A stretch of 64,000 nt of DNA from NCBI RefSeq assembly GCF_013359775.1, contig NZ_JABMCI010000066.1, forward strand, positions 1 to 64,000, read 5' to 3'. Position 1 is the stretch's first letter. Every line of letters starts with the position of its first letter. The notes under the pieces were generated by a model. It was not told the origin of the DNA, searched no databases, and worked only from the letters and a program-made list of their open reading frames with translations. This stretch comes from Cellulomonas humilata. Lineage in GTDB: Bacteria; Actinomycetota; Actinomycetes; Actinomycetales; Cellulomonadaceae. A program made the translations under genes and the position numbers. Below, in pieces: positions 27,305 to 37,022 of this stretch.

Positions 27305-28647
27305 GGATCCTCGGCGAGGCCGTGGCACCCGTCACCGCCGACTTCAGCAACGACACCTGGTGGATCTGGCTGATCAAGGCCGTCGCCATCGTCGTGTTCC
27401 TGCTGACCAGCGTGCTCATCGCCATCTGGTTCGAGCGCAAGGTCGTCGCCCGCATGCAGGTGCGGCCCGGCCCGAACGTGCACGGCCCCTTCGGGTTGCT
27501 CCAGTCGCTCGCGGACGCCATGAAGCTCCTGGTCAAGGAGGACATGACGGTCAAGGCAGCGGACAAGCTGGTCTACATCGTCGCGCCCATGATCGCGGTG
27601 TTCTGCTCGCTGCTGACGTTCGCGGTCATCCCGTTCGGGCCCAACGTGAGCATGTTCGGTGTCAACACCCCGATCCAGCTCACCGACTTCCCCGTGGCGG
27701 TCCTCTACATCCTCGCGTGCGCCTCCGTCGGTGTGTACGGGATCGTGCTCGGTGGCTGGTCGTCCGGGTCCACGTACCCGCTGCTCGGTGCGGTCCGCTC
27801 GACCGCGCAGGTCATCAGCTACGAGCTCGCGATGGGCCTGTCGCTGGTCAGCGTGTTCATCCTGGCCGGCTCCATGTCGACGTCACAGATCGTCACGTCG
27901 CAGACCGCGGTGTGGTGGTTCCTGCCCCTGCTGCCGGCGTTCGTCATCTACATCATCTCGATGGTGGGCGAGACCAACCGCCTGCCGTTCGACCTCCCGG
28001 AGGCCGAGGGCGAGCTGGTGTCCGGGTACATGACCGAGTACTCGTCGATGAAGTTCGCGTGGTTCTTCCTGGCCGAGTACATCAACATGCTCAACGTCTC
28101 GGCGGTGGCCACCACGCTGTTCCTCGGCGGCTGGCGCGCGCCGTGGCCCCTGTCGGCCATCAACGACGGCATGTTCAACCAGGGCTGGTGGCCGGTCCTG
28201 TGGTTCCTGGCCAAGCTCTGGCTGCTCATGTTCGTGTTCGTCTGGATCCGCGGCTCGGTGCTGCGGTTCCGGTACGACCAGTTCATGAAGATCGGCTGGA
28301 AGCTGCTCATCCCGTCGGCCCTCGCGTGGGTGGTCTGCGTGGGCGTCGTGCAGGGCGTCCGGCAGTTCTCCGGCCTGGACCTGCGCACGATCCTGTTCGT
28401 GCTCGCCGGGATCGTGCTGGTCGGCCTCCTCATCTCCTTCCTCATCCCGGAGAAGAAGGAACCCCCCGCCCCGAAGCGACCTCCGGGTCCGCAGGTGTAC
28501 GACCCCTACGCAGGCGGGTACCCCGTGCCTCCGCTGCCGGGGCAGGTCCTGCCGCCCTCGCCGCGCAAGCAGCGAGCAGCCGCGGCCGCTGCGGCGGACG
28601 CCGAGAACACGACCCCCCAGGTCACCCAGGAGGTGCACGGTGGCTGA
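27301..28647 (+). CDS. nuoH: NADH-quinone oxidoreductase subunit H
   Basis: A 448-residue membrane subunit that docks the peripheral arm and lines the quinone tunnel. Conserved segments are [43 protein letters not shown] and [20 protein letters not shown]. Eight or nine helices end near residue 385. A C-terminal cytoplasmic tail of about 65 residues, rich in Pro and then Ala, is typical of actinobacteria. The stop overlaps nuoI by eight bases. Confidence 0.96.
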   Translation: MRILGEAVAPVTADFSNDTWWIWLIKAVAIVVFLLTSVLIAIWFERKVVARMQVRPGPNVHGPFGLLQSLADAMKLLVKEDMTVKAADKLVYIVAPMIAVFCSLLTFAVIPFGPNVSMFGVNTPIQLTDFPVAVLYILACASVGVYGIVLGGWSSGSTYPLLGAVRSTAQVISYELAMGLSLVSVFILAGSMSTSQIVTSQTAVWWFLPLLPAFVIYIISMVGETNRLPFDLPEAEGELVSGYMTEYSSMKFAWFFLAEYINMLNVSAVATTLFLGGWRAPWPLSAINDGMFNQGWWPVLWFLAKLWLLMFVFVWIRGSVLRFRYDQFMKIGWKLLIPSALAWVVCVGVVQGVRQFSGLDLRTILFVLAGIVLVGLLISFLIPEKKEPPAPKRPPGPQVYDPYAGGYPVPPLPGQVLPPSPRKQRAAAAAAADAENTTPQVTQEVHGG

Positions 28648-29434
28648 CCACCGCAAGCCAGTCCGCAAGCCGGCCCAGCCCGCGAAGGGCAAGGCCGTCG
28701 CGCCGAAGCCGCGCGCCGGCGAGGTCGCGGTCCCGGACGAGGGCTACACCTCGCTCATCGAGCCGCGGGGGGCCCTCTCGGAGCTGTTCGCGCCCGTGGG
28801 CGGGTTCGGCGTCACGCTCTCGAACATGTTCCGTCCGACGGTGACCGACCAGTACCCGTCGGAGAAGGCCCCGACCAAGCCGCGGTACCACGGTCGCCAC
28901 CAGCTCAACCGGTACGCCGACGGCCTGGAGAAGTGCATCGGGTGCGAGCTGTGCGCCTGGGCCTGCCCCGCGGACGCGATCTACGTCGAGGGTGCGGACA
29001 ACACCCCCGACAACCAGCGCTCGCCGGGGGAGCGGTACGGCAGCGTCTACCAGATCAACTACCTGCGCTGCATCTTCTGCGGGCTGTGCATCGAGGCGTG
29101 CCCCACGCGCGCGCTGACCATGACCAACGAGTACGAGCTGGCCGGCCCGACGCGCGCCGGGATGATCTGGGAGAAGCAGGACCTGCTGGCCCCGCTGCGC
29201 AGCGGCATGCTCCAGGCGCCGCACCCGATGGTCGAGGGCACCACCGACACGGACTACTACCACGGGACCGTCACCGGCTCGACGCCGGCGCAGGCCGCGT
29301 GGGTCACCGAGCACCGTCCCGACGACCCGACGCTGCCCGGCGGCGCGGGGCTGGACGCGGCGAACGTGCCCGGTGAGACGGCTGCCGTCATGGCCGCGAC
29401 CGTGGCCGCCGCGACGAAGCAGGGGAAGCGATGA
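28640..29434 (+). CDS. nuoI: NADH-quinone oxidoreductase subunit I
   Basis: A 264-residue ferredoxin-like subunit with two [4Fe-4S] clusters (N6a and N6b). Ligands are [16 protein letters not shown] and [16 protein letters not shown]. The first 40 or so residues are basic and Ala/Lys-rich, and a roughly 70-residue C-terminal tail follows the second cluster; both are longer than in E. coli. The GTG start lies within the nuoH 3' end and the stop overlaps nuoJ. Confidence 0.96.
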   Translation: MADHRKPVRKPAQPAKGKAVAPKPRAGEVAVPDEGYTSLIEPRGALSELFAPVGGFGVTLSNMFRPTVTDQYPSEKAPTKPRYHGRHQLNRYADGLEKCIGCELCAWACPADAIYVEGADNTPDNQRSPGERYGSVYQINYLRCIFCGLCIEACPTRALTMTNEYELAGPTRAGMIWEKQDLLAPLRSGMLQAPHPMVEGTTDTDYYHGTVTGSTPAQAAWVTEHRPDDPTLPGGAGLDAANVPGETAAVMAATVAAATKQGKR

Positions 29435-30363
29435 GCGCGCTGGCCACCACCCTGCTCGAGACGGGGGAGACCTCGACGGCCGAGGCGGTGCTGTTCTGGA
29501 CGCTCGGGCCGATCATGGTGCTCGCCGCCCTGAGCCTGCTGTTCGCCAAGAAGGCGGTGCACGCCGCGCTCTCGGTGGTCGTCGTGATGATCTCCCTGGC
29601 GTTCCTCTACGTGGCGCAGGACGCAGTGTTCCTCGGGGTCGTGCAGGTGGTCGTCTACACCGGCGCCGTGATGATGCTCTTCCTGTTCGTGCTCATGCTC
29701 GTCGGCGTCGACAGCTCGGACTCGCTGGTGGAGACCATCCGCGGGCAGCGCTGGATCGGTCTGCTGGCGGGCGTCGGCCTGGGTGTGGTGCTGGTCGGCG
29801 TCGTCGGCCGCGCGACCTACGACAAGCCGTTCGGGCTCAGCGGCGAGGCGACCGACAACAACCCCACCGGCGTCGCGCACATCATCTTCGGCCAGTACGT
29901 GTTCGCGTTCGAGGTGGTCGGCGCCCTGCTGGTCACCGCGGCGCTCGGCGCGCTCGTGCTCACGCACCGGCAGCGGCTCACCCCGCGCGCCGGCCAGCGG
30001 GAGCGGGCGGACGCGCGTGTCGCCGCCGGCGCGACGCTCACGCCGCTGCCGGCACCGGGTGTGTACGCCCGGCACAACGCCATGGACGTCCCGGCGCTCG
30101 GACCCGACGGGCAGCCGCTGGAGAGCTCGGTCCCCCGGGTCCTGCGGATCCGCGGCCAGGAGGCCGACGCCGAGGAGTTCGCGGCGCGGACGGAACGCGT
30201 CCTCGCGGGGGTCTCCCAGGTGCGTGGGAACCTGCCTCCGCAGGCCGCGCCCGAGGGCGCAGCCGTGAACGCGCCCGACCTCGGTGCCGCGCTCAGCGAC
30301 ACCGGACAGAACGGCCCGTCGACCGGCCCCGCCGGCGTCGTCGGACAGGAGGACGGCGCGTGA
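29431..30363 (+). CDS. nuoJ: NADH-quinone oxidoreductase subunit J
   Basis: A 310-residue membrane subunit with five helices in the first 180 residues; [21 protein letters not shown] is the conserved third helix with its pi-bulge Tyr. The remaining 130 residues form a polar C-terminal extension with Pro, Gly and Ala that other bacteria mostly lack. The ATG overlaps nuoI, and the stop overlaps nuoK as GTGA. Confidence 0.94.
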   Translation: MSALATTLLETGETSTAEAVLFWTLGPIMVLAALSLLFAKKAVHAALSVVVVMISLAFLYVAQDAVFLGVVQVVVYTGAVMMLFLFVLMLVGVDSSDSLVETIRGQRWIGLLAGVGLGVVLVGVVGRATYDKPFGLSGEATDNNPTGVAHIIFGQYVFAFEVVGALLVTAALGALVLTHRQRLTPRAGQRERADARVAAGATLTPLPAPGVYARHNAMDVPALGPDGQPLESSVPRVLRIRGQEADAEEFAARTERVLAGVSQVRGNLPPQAAPEGAAVNAPDLGAALSDTGQNGPSTGPAGVVGQEDGA

Positions 30364-30659
30364 GCCTGACCCACTACCTGGTCCTCTCGGCGATCCTCTT
30401 CTCGATCGGCGCGACGACGGTCCTGCTGCGGCGGAACGCGATCATCGTGTTCATGGGCGTCGAGCTCATGCTCAACGCCTCGAACCTGATGCTCGTGACG
30501 TTCGCCCGGATCCACGGCGACCTGACGGGCCAGGTGCTCGCGTTCTTCGTGATGGTCGTGGCCGCCGCCGAGGTGGTCGTCGGGCTGGCGATCATCGTGG
30601 CCATCTTCCGCACCCGACGCTCGGCCTCGGTCGACGACATCAACCTGTTGAAGAGCTGA
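30360..30659 (+). CDS. nuoK: NADH-quinone oxidoreductase subunit K
   Basis: A 99-residue three-helix membrane subunit of complex I, homologous to MrpC. The conserved glutamates needed for proton transfer are seen in [13 protein letters not shown] and [13 protein letters not shown]. The GTG start overlaps nuoJ; nuoL begins ten bases after the stop. Confidence 0.96.
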   Translation: MSLTHYLVLSAILFSIGATTVLLRRNAIIVFMGVELMLNASNLMLVTFARIHGDLTGQVLAFFVMVVAAAEVVVGLAIIVAIFRTRRSASVDDINLLKS

Positions 30660-30669
30660 GGGGCGGGAC

Positions 30670-32655
30670 GTGCACACCCTGACAACTCTGGTGGCTAGCC
30701 TGCCGTCCGAGAGCTTCGTGCCTGCCAGCGAGACGGTCGACGGCGGCTCGTTCGTCCTCGCTCCGCTGCTCATCGCGCTCCCGCTGCTCGGCGCCGCGGT
30801 GCTCCTGCTCGCCGGTCGCCGGTCGGACCGGTGGGGCCACTGGGTCGGCGTGCTCGCATCCGCCGCCGCGTTCGTGGTCGCAGCGATCGTGTTCGTCGCG
30901 ATGCTCCAGCGCCCCGAGGACGCCCGCGTGCTGGACGTGCAGCTCGGCACCTGGATCGATGCCGGCGCGTTCCAGCTCGACGCGGGACTGCGGCTCGACC
31001 CGCTGTCGCTGACGTTCGTCCTGCTGGTGACGTTCGTCGGCACCCTGATCCACGTCTACGCCGTGGCGTACATGGAGCACGACGTCGACCGCCGCCGGTT
31101 CTTCGCGTACCTCAACCTGTTCGTCGCGGCGATGCTCATCCTCGTGCTGGCCGACAGCTACCTGCTGCTGTTCGTCGGCTGGGAGGGCGTCGGCCTGGCG
31201 TCGTACCTGCTCATCGGGTTCTGGAACCACAACTACGACTACGCGGTCGCCGCCAAGAAGGCGTTCGTCGCCAACCGCATCGGTGACCTCGGCCTGATCA
31301 TCGCGCTCGGGCTCATGTTCGCGGCGTTCGGCGCGGTGGACTTCGGGACGGTGCTCTCCGGCGAGCACGGCAGCACGAGCCAGGGCACGATGACCGCGAT
31401 CGGGCTCATGCTCCTGCTGGCCGCGTGCGGCAAGTCGGCGCAGTTCCCGCTCCAGTCCTGGCTCGGCGACGCGATGGCCGGCCCGACGCCGGTGTCCGCG
31501 CTCATCCACGCCGCGACGATGGTCACCGCCGGCGTCTACCTCATCGTCCGGTCGGCACCCCTGTTCGACGCGGCACCGACGGCCCAGCTGGTCGTGGTCA
31601 TCGTCGGCGCCATCACGCTGCTGTTCGGGGCGATCGTCGGCTGCGCCAAGGACGACATCAAGAAGGCGCTGGCCGCCTCGACGATGTCGCAGATCGGCTA
31701 CATGATCCTGGCCGCCGGCCTGGGCCCGGTCGGGTACGCGTTCGCGATCTTCCACCTGATCACGCACGGCTTCTTCAAGGCCGGCATGTTCCTCGGCGCC
31801 GGCTCCGTCATGCACGGCATGGACGACCAGGTGGACATGCGCCGCTTCGGTGGGCTCGCCCGGTACATGACCATCACGTGGCTGACGTTCATGGCCGGCT
31901 GGCTGGCCATCATCGGCGTCCCGCCGTTCTCCGGGTTCTTCAGCAAGGACAAGATCATCGAGGCCGCGTTCGTCCCGGTCGACGGGTCGCCATGGCGGGC
32001 CTGGGTGTTCGGCGGCGTCACGCTGCTGGGCGCCGGGATCACCGCGTTCTACATGTCCCGGCTGTTCTTCATGACGTTCGAGGGCGAGCGCCGCTGGTCC
32101 ACCAAGCGCGACGGCACGGCGCAGCACCCGCACGAGTCCCCGAGGCTCATGACGTGGCCGATGATCGTGCTGGCCGCCGGGTCGATCGGGCTCGGGTTCT
32201 TCCTGAACCTGGGTGGCCGGTTCGTCGACTGGCTGTCGCCGGTGCTGGGGCACGCGGAGCACGAGGAGCCGGTGCTGCCCATCTGGGTGATCACCGTCCT
32301 CACGCTCGGGCTCGTGATCGTCGGCGTGGTGATCGCCTGGCGGCGGTACGCCGTCTCGCAGGTGCCCGTCATCCCGCCGGTGGGCACCGAGCTCACCCGC
32401 GCCGCCCGCGTCGATCTCTACCAGGACTCGGTCAACGACGTCCTGCTCGTCGAGCCGGGGCAGGCACTCACCCGCTCGCTCGTGTACGCGGACCGCACGG
32501 TCATCGACGGCACCGTCACCGGGGTCGGCCTGTCCACCGTCCTGCTGGGCGGGTGGGCGCGGCGCCTGCAGACCGGGTACGTCCGGTCCTACGCCGCGTC
32601 GATGCTGCTCGGGCTCGTCGTCCTCGTCGTCGTCGTCCTGGTCATCCAGAACTGA
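30670..32655 (+). CDS. nuoL: NADH-quinone oxidoreductase subunit L
   Basis: A 661-residue antiporter-like proton-pumping subunit at the distal end of complex I, with about 16 helices and the long lateral helix at the C-terminus. Typical motifs: [49 protein letters not shown], followed by [16 protein letters not shown], and [24 protein letters not shown] start with GGGGCGGG upstream. Confidence 0.96.
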   Translation: MHTLTTLVASLPSESFVPASETVDGGSFVLAPLLIALPLLGAAVLLLAGRRSDRWGHWVGVLASAAAFVVAAIVFVAMLQRPEDARVLDVQLGTWIDAGAFQLDAGLRLDPLSLTFVLLVTFVGTLIHVYAVAYMEHDVDRRRFFAYLNLFVAAMLILVLADSYLLLFVGWEGVGLASYLLIGFWNHNYDYAVAAKKAFVANRIGDLGLIIALGLMFAAFGAVDFGTVLSGEHGSTSQGTMTAIGLMLLLAACGKSAQFPLQSWLGDAMAGPTPVSALIHAATMVTAGVYLIVRSAPLFDAAPTAQLVVVIVGAITLLFGAIVGCAKDDIKKALAASTMSQIGYMILAAGLGPVGYAFAIFHLITHGFFKAGMFLGAGSVMHGMDDQVDMRRFGGLARYMTITWLTFMAGWLAIIGVPPFSGFFSKDKIIEAAFVPVDGSPWRAWVFGGVTLLGAGITAFYMSRLFFMTFEGERRWSTKRDGTAQHPHESPRLMTWPMIVLAAGSIGLGFFLNLGGRFVDWLSPVLGHAEHEEPVLPIWVITVLTLGLVIVGVVIAWRRYAVSQVPVIPPVGTELTRAARVDLYQDSVNDVLLVEPGQALTRSLVYADRTVIDGTVTGVGLSTVLLGGWARRLQTGYVRSYAASMLLGLVVLVVVVLVIQN

Positions 32656-32670
32656 GGAGTGCTCACACCG

Positions 32671-34215
32671 ATGTCGTCCTCCTTCCCCTGGCTGACCGCC
32701 CTCATCGTCGTGCCCCTGCTGGGCGCGGTGGCGCTGTGGGTGCTCCCGGCCGGCCGCACCCGGGCCGTCGCGCTCGGCGTGGCTCTGCTCGAGCTCCTGC
32801 TCGGCGTCGCGGCGCTCACCGCCTTCGACGTCGCCGACGCCGGCACCGTCCAGCTCTCCGAGGTGCACGGCTGGATCCCCGCGTTCGGCGTGTCCTACGC
32901 GGTCGGCGTCGACGGCGTGGGCCTGATCCTCGTGCTCATGTCGGTGCTGATCGTGCCGCTGGTGGTGCTCGCCGCCTGGCGCGAGCAGGGCGCGCTCACC
33001 GTCGCCACCGATCAGCTGCGCCGGTACCTGGCCCTGGTCCTGCTGCTCGAGGCCTTCATCGTCGCGGTGTTCGCGGCGCGTGACGTGTTCTTCTTCTACG
33101 TCCTGTTCGAGGCCATGCTCATCCCGGTCTACTTCATGATCGGGCTGTTCGGCGGCGCACAGCGCAGGTACGCGGCCGTGAAGTTCCTGCTCTACTCGCT
33201 GACCGGCGGGCTGATCATGCTGGTCGCCGTGATCGCCCTGTACCTCCAGGGGCCGGGCGGTCCGCAGGGGTTCCTCACCGACAACCTCACCGGGATCGCG
33301 CTGGACCCGACCGCCGAGAAGCTCATGTTCAGCGCGTTCTTCCTGGCGTTCGCCATCAAGGCGCCCATGTTCCCCGTGCACACCTGGCTACCGGATGCCG
33401 CCGAGAACGCCCCCGCCGGCACCTCGACCCTGCTGGTCGGCGTGCTGGACAAGGTCGGCACGTTCGGGATGCTCACGCTCTGCCTGCCGCTGTTCCCGAA
33501 CGCGTCCCGCTGGGCGGCGCCGGTGGTCATCGTGCTCGCCGTGATCTCGATCCTGTACGGGGCGCTGCTCGCGATCGGGCAGAAGGACCTCATGCGCCTG
33601 ATCGCGTACACGTCGGTCTCGCACTTCGGGTTCATCGTGCTGGGGATCTTCGCGTTCACCTCGACGTCGGTGGCCGGCTCGTCGTTCTACATGGTCAACC
33701 ACGGGCTCTCCACGGCGGCGCTGTTCCTCATCGCCGGCTTCCTGGTGGCCCGACGCGGCTCGCAGCAGATCGCCGACTTCGGCGGGCTCCAGAAGGTGGT
33801 GCCGGTGATCGCGGGGACGTTCCTGGTGGCGGGCCTCTCGGCGCTGTCGCTGCCGGGTCTGTCGACGTTCATCAGCGAGTTCCTGGTCCTGGTCGGCACG
33901 TTCGCCCGGCACCCCGCCGCGGCCATCGTCGCGAGCCTCGGCGTGGTGCTCGCCGCCATCTACGTGCTCTGGACGTACCAGCGCATGTTCACCGGTCCCG
34001 TGCGACCGGAGCTCGCCGACATGCCCGACGCGGTCTCCCGCGAGAAGTGGGTCGTCGCGCCGCTGCTCGCCCTCATGGTCGTGTTCGGCTTCGTGCCCGG
34101 CCCGGCGCTCGACCTGGTCCGGCCGCCCGCGAGCGTCACGCTCGAGCAGGTGGGCGTGCAGGACGTGCCCGCCGCCACCACTGAAGACGGAACCAACGAA
34201 GGGAGCGACCAGTGA
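32671..34215 (+). CDS. nuoM: NADH-quinone oxidoreductase subunit M
   Basis: A 514-residue antiporter-like membrane subunit of complex I. Conserved parts: FYVLFEAMLIPVYFMIGLFG, FLAFAIKAPMFPVHTWLPDA, LVGVLDKVGTFGML and YTSVSHFGFIVLGIFAF. The ATG at 32671 was chosen because GAGGAG lies at good distance; the in-frame GTG at 32659 overlaps that Shine-Dalgarno sequence. The stop overlaps nuoN (GTGA). Confidence 0.95.
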   Translation: MSSSFPWLTALIVVPLLGAVALWVLPAGRTRAVALGVALLELLLGVAALTAFDVADAGTVQLSEVHGWIPAFGVSYAVGVDGVGLILVLMSVLIVPLVVLAAWREQGALTVATDQLRRYLALVLLLEAFIVAVFAARDVFFFYVLFEAMLIPVYFMIGLFGGAQRRYAAVKFLLYSLTGGLIMLVAVIALYLQGPGGPQGFLTDNLTGIALDPTAEKLMFSAFFLAFAIKAPMFPVHTWLPDAAENAPAGTSTLLVGVLDKVGTFGMLTLCLPLFPNASRWAAPVVIVLAVISILYGALLAIGQKDLMRLIAYTSVSHFGFIVLGIFAFTSTSVAGSSFYMVNHGLSTAALFLIAGFLVARRGSQQIADFGGLQKVVPVIAGTFLVAGLSALSLPGLSTFISEFLVLVGTFARHPAAAIVASLGVVLAAIYVLWTYQRMFTGPVRPELADMPDAVSREKWVVAPLLALMVVFGFVPGPALDLVRPPASVTLEQVGVQDVPAATTEDGTNEGSDQ

Positions 34216-35897
34216 CCGACTTCGTCGCACCGGACGTCGACTGGGCCGCCCTGAGCCCGGTCGTCATCGTGCTCATCGCCGCCGTGCTCGGCGTGCTGGT
34301 CGAGGCCTTCGTACCCGCTCGCGTGCGGCGCACCGTGCAGCTGGCCCTCGCGCTCGTGGCGCTCTTCGGCGCGATCATCGCGGTCGCGGCGCTGTGGAAC
34401 GGGGTCGAGGACACGGGCGGGACCGTCGTGCTCGGCGGCTCGCTGCTGGTCGACGGTCCCACGCTCGTCCTGCAGGGCACCATCGCCCTGCTCGCCCTGC
34501 TGGCGCTCCTGATCATCGCGGACCGCACCGAGACGGGGGAGGACGCGTTCGCGCCCAACGCCGCCGCGGTCCCGGGCTCCGACTACGAGGAGCTCGCGCG
34601 CCGCAAGGGAGTGCGCCAGACGGAGATCTACCCGCTGGTGCTCTTCGCCACCGGCGGCATGCTGATCTTCCCGGCCACGGGTGACCTGCTCACGCTCTTC
34701 GTCGCGCTCGAGGTCCTCTCGCTGCCGCTGTACCTGCTCACGGGCATGGCCCGGCGTCGGCGTCTGCTCTCGCAGGAGGCGTCGATGAAGTACTTCCTGC
34801 TGGGCGCGTTCTCGTCCGCGCTGCTGCTCTTCGGCATCGCGCTGGTCTACGGCTACTCGGGCTCGCTGCGGTACTCGGAGATCGCCGAGGCCACGCAGGT
34901 GCCCGGCGGCCTGGACAGCCTCCTGCTCGTCGGCGCGGTGCTCATCCTGTCCGGCCTGCTGTTCAAGGTCGGCGCGGTGCCGTTCCACACCTGGACGCCG
35001 GACGTCTACCAGGGTGCTCCGACGCCGATCACGGGCTTCATGGCCGCGTGCACCAAGGTCGCCGCGTTCGGCGCCCTGCTCCGGATCGTCTACACGATGC
35101 TGCCGGGCCTCGCGTGGGACATCGACGTCGTGCTCTGGACGGTGGCCATCCTCACCATGGTGGTCGGCACGGTCGCCGCGCTGGTGCAGACCGACATGAA
35201 GCGCGTCCTGGGGTACTCCTCGATCGCGCACGCCGGGTTCATCCTCACCGGCATCATCGCGCTGAACGAGTCCGGCATCACCGCCGTGCTGTTCTACCTG
35301 CTGGTCTACGGGGCGGCGACCATCGGGGCGTTCGGCATCGTCTGGCTGGTGCGCGAGCGCGCGGGCCGTGCGGACGGGTCGGACGCGTCCGGCCCGATCC
35401 TCGGCGAGGCCACCCACCTGTCGCAGTGGGCCGGTCTCGGCCGCACCCACCCGCTGCTCGCCCTCACGTTCGGCCTGTTCCTGCTCTCGTTCGCCGGCAT
35501 CCCGCTGACGGCCGGCTTCGCGGGGAAGTTCTCGGTGTTCTCCGCGGCGGTCGAGGGCGGCGCCTGGCCGCTAGCACTCATCGGCGTGCTGGCCTCGTCC
35601 GTGGCGGTGTTCTTCTACGTGCGGATCATCGTGCTGATGTTCTTCACCGAGCCGGCCGGGGTCGACGACGAGGCCACGGGCGTGACCGCGCTCGCGCCCT
35701 CCGCGCAGGGCTTCGCGCTGACGGGGGACACCGCGGTGGTCGTCGAGACCCGGTCGTCGGTCACGACGACGGTCGTGGGGACCGAGGGGTTGGCCGTGGT
35801 GGCCATCGCGGTCTGCGCGGTGGTGACGGTCGCCCTCGGGGTGTTCCCGTCCCCGGTGCTCGACCTCATCGCGAGCGTGGCGACGTTCCTGCCCTGA
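34212..35897 (+). CDS. nuoN: NADH-quinone oxidoreductase subunit N
   Basis: A 561-residue antiporter-like subunit, last gene of nuoA-N. Family motifs are FVALEVLSLPLYLLTGMARR, KVGAVPFHTWTPDVYQGAPT followed by PITGFMAACTKVAAF, and GYSSIAHAGFILTG. Two cytoplasmic insertions (about 95-130 and 480-515) lengthen it relative to E. coli. GTG start coupled to nuoM. Confidence 0.95.
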   Translation: MTDFVAPDVDWAALSPVVIVLIAAVLGVLVEAFVPARVRRTVQLALALVALFGAIIAVAALWNGVEDTGGTVVLGGSLLVDGPTLVLQGTIALLALLALLIIADRTETGEDAFAPNAAAVPGSDYEELARRKGVRQTEIYPLVLFATGGMLIFPATGDLLTLFVALEVLSLPLYLLTGMARRRRLLSQEASMKYFLLGAFSSALLLFGIALVYGYSGSLRYSEIAEATQVPGGLDSLLLVGAVLILSGLLFKVGAVPFHTWTPDVYQGAPTPITGFMAACTKVAAFGALLRIVYTMLPGLAWDIDVVLWTVAILTMVVGTVAALVQTDMKRVLGYSSIAHAGFILTGIIALNESGITAVLFYLLVYGAATIGAFGIVWLVRERAGRADGSDASGPILGEATHLSQWAGLGRTHPLLALTFGLFLLSFAGIPLTAGFAGKFSVFSAAVEGGAWPLALIGVLASSVAVFFYVRIIVLMFFTEPAGVDDEATGVTALAPSAQGFALTGDTAVVVETRSSVTTTVVGTEGLAVVAIAVCAVVTVALGVFPSPVLDLIASVATFLP

Positions 35898-35900
35898 GCG

Positions 35901-35915
35901 CCGCCTGTCGGGCGG
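35901..35915 (+). terminator. Small hairpin after nuoN
   Basis: CCGCC and GGCGG pair around TGTCG, four bases after the nuoN stop. Weak and without U-tract; it may reduce read-through into the polyprenyl synthase gene, which has its own -10-like element. Confidence 0.3.
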
Positions 35916-35931
35916 GATCGCTGTGCCGGGA

Positions 35932-35937
35932 TAGGTT
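35932..35937 (+). promoter_or_regulatory. -10 hexamer for leaderless polyprenyl synthase gene
   Basis: TAGGTT is followed by six bases (CTAGCC) and the GTG start at 35944. No Shine-Dalgarno sequence is visible. Confidence 0.5.
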
Positions 35938-35943
35938 CTAGCC

Positions 35944-36951
35944 GTGACTTCCCTGACGGCCTTCCCGCTGGCCGATCCCGATCTGGCCGAGCGGTTGGCG
36001 CTGCGGCTCGCGCTGGTCGAGGAGCGTCTGCGGGACGCGGTGACCAACGTGGACCCCCTGGCGGACGACGCGTCGCGCCACCTGGTCAACGCCGGCGGCA
36101 AGCGGCTGCGCCCGCTCCTGACCCTGCTCGCGGCCGAGCTGGGAGACGGCTCGCGGCGGGAGGTCGTCGACGCCGCGGTGGTCGTCGAGCTCACGCACCT
36201 GGCCACGCTCTACCACGACGACGTCATGGACTCCGCGCCGCTGCGCCGCGGCGCCCCGGCGGCGCACGAGGTGTGGGGCAACTCCGTCGCCATCCTCACG
36301 GGGGACCTGCTGTTCGCGCGCGCCTCCGCCACCGTGGCCGGCCTCGGGCCTGACGCCGTCCGCATCCAGGCCGCCACGTTCGAGCGGCTGTGCCTCGGCC
36401 AGCTGCACGAGACGGTCGGCCCGCGCCCGGAGGACGACAAGGTCGCGCACTACCTCCAGGTGCTGGCGGACAAGACCGCCTCGCTGATCGCGACGTCCGC
36501 GCGGTTCGGCGCGATGTTCGCGGGCTGCCGGCCGGACGTGGTGGCCACGGTCACCGGGTTCGGGGAGAAGATCGGCGTCGCGTTCCAGCTGGCCGACGAC
36601 GTCATCGACCTGACCTCCGACGGCGACGTGACCGGCAAGACCCCCGGCACCGACCTGCGGGAGCGGGTGCCGACGATGCCGGCGCTGCTCCTGCGCGCCC
36701 GCGCCGCAGGACCGGACGCGACCGACGCGGACCGCCGGCTGGTCGCCGTGCTGGACGGGGACCTCTCGGACGACGGAGACCTCGCGGAGGCTGTCGCGGC
36801 GCTGCGCGTGCACCCGGTCGTCGGCGAGACCCGGGACCGCGCGGTCGCGCTGGCGCAGGCCGCCGTCCGCGAGCTCGACCCGCTGCCGGCCGGTCCCGTG
36901 AAGGACGCTCTCGTCTCGTTCGCGGACGCGCTGGTGGATCGCGCGTCCTGA
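35944..36951 (+). CDS. Long-chain trans-polyprenyl diphosphate synthase
   Basis: A 335-residue prenyl-elongating enzyme. The first Asp-rich motif is DDVMD (Asp92-Asp96) in TLYHDDVMDSAPLRRG, the second DDVID (218-222), with GGKRLRPLLTLLA upstream. Small residues before the first motif fit a long-chain product. In M. tuberculosis the gene next to menJ is the orthologue-like grcC1. Placed between nuoN and other genes, it most likely makes the menaquinone side chain used by MenA; the exact chain length cannot be told. Confidence 0.88.
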   Translation: MTSLTAFPLADPDLAERLALRLALVEERLRDAVTNVDPLADDASRHLVNAGGKRLRPLLTLLAAELGDGSRREVVDAAVVVELTHLATLYHDDVMDSAPLRRGAPAAHEVWGNSVAILTGDLLFARASATVAGLGPDAVRIQAATFERLCLGQLHETVGPRPEDDKVAHYLQVLADKTASLIATSARFGAMFAGCRPDVVATVTGFGEKIGVAFQLADDVIDLTSDGDVTGKTPGTDLRERVPTMPALLLRARAAGPDATDADRRLVAVLDGDLSDDGDLAEAVAALRVHPVVGETRDRAVALAQAAVRELDPLPAGPVKDALVSFADALVDRAS

Positions 36952-37022
36952 GGTCTGCGCGGTAGCCGGATCTGGCACCATGGCGGCGCGGACCCGCACC
37001 GGGCCGCAGCCGGAGGACCGCC

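Noticed and set aside
30640..33381. Long minus-strand frame antisense to nuoL/nuoM
   Set aside because: Composition is His/Glu/Arg/Gln-rich, typical of the complement of membrane-protein genes; no motif.
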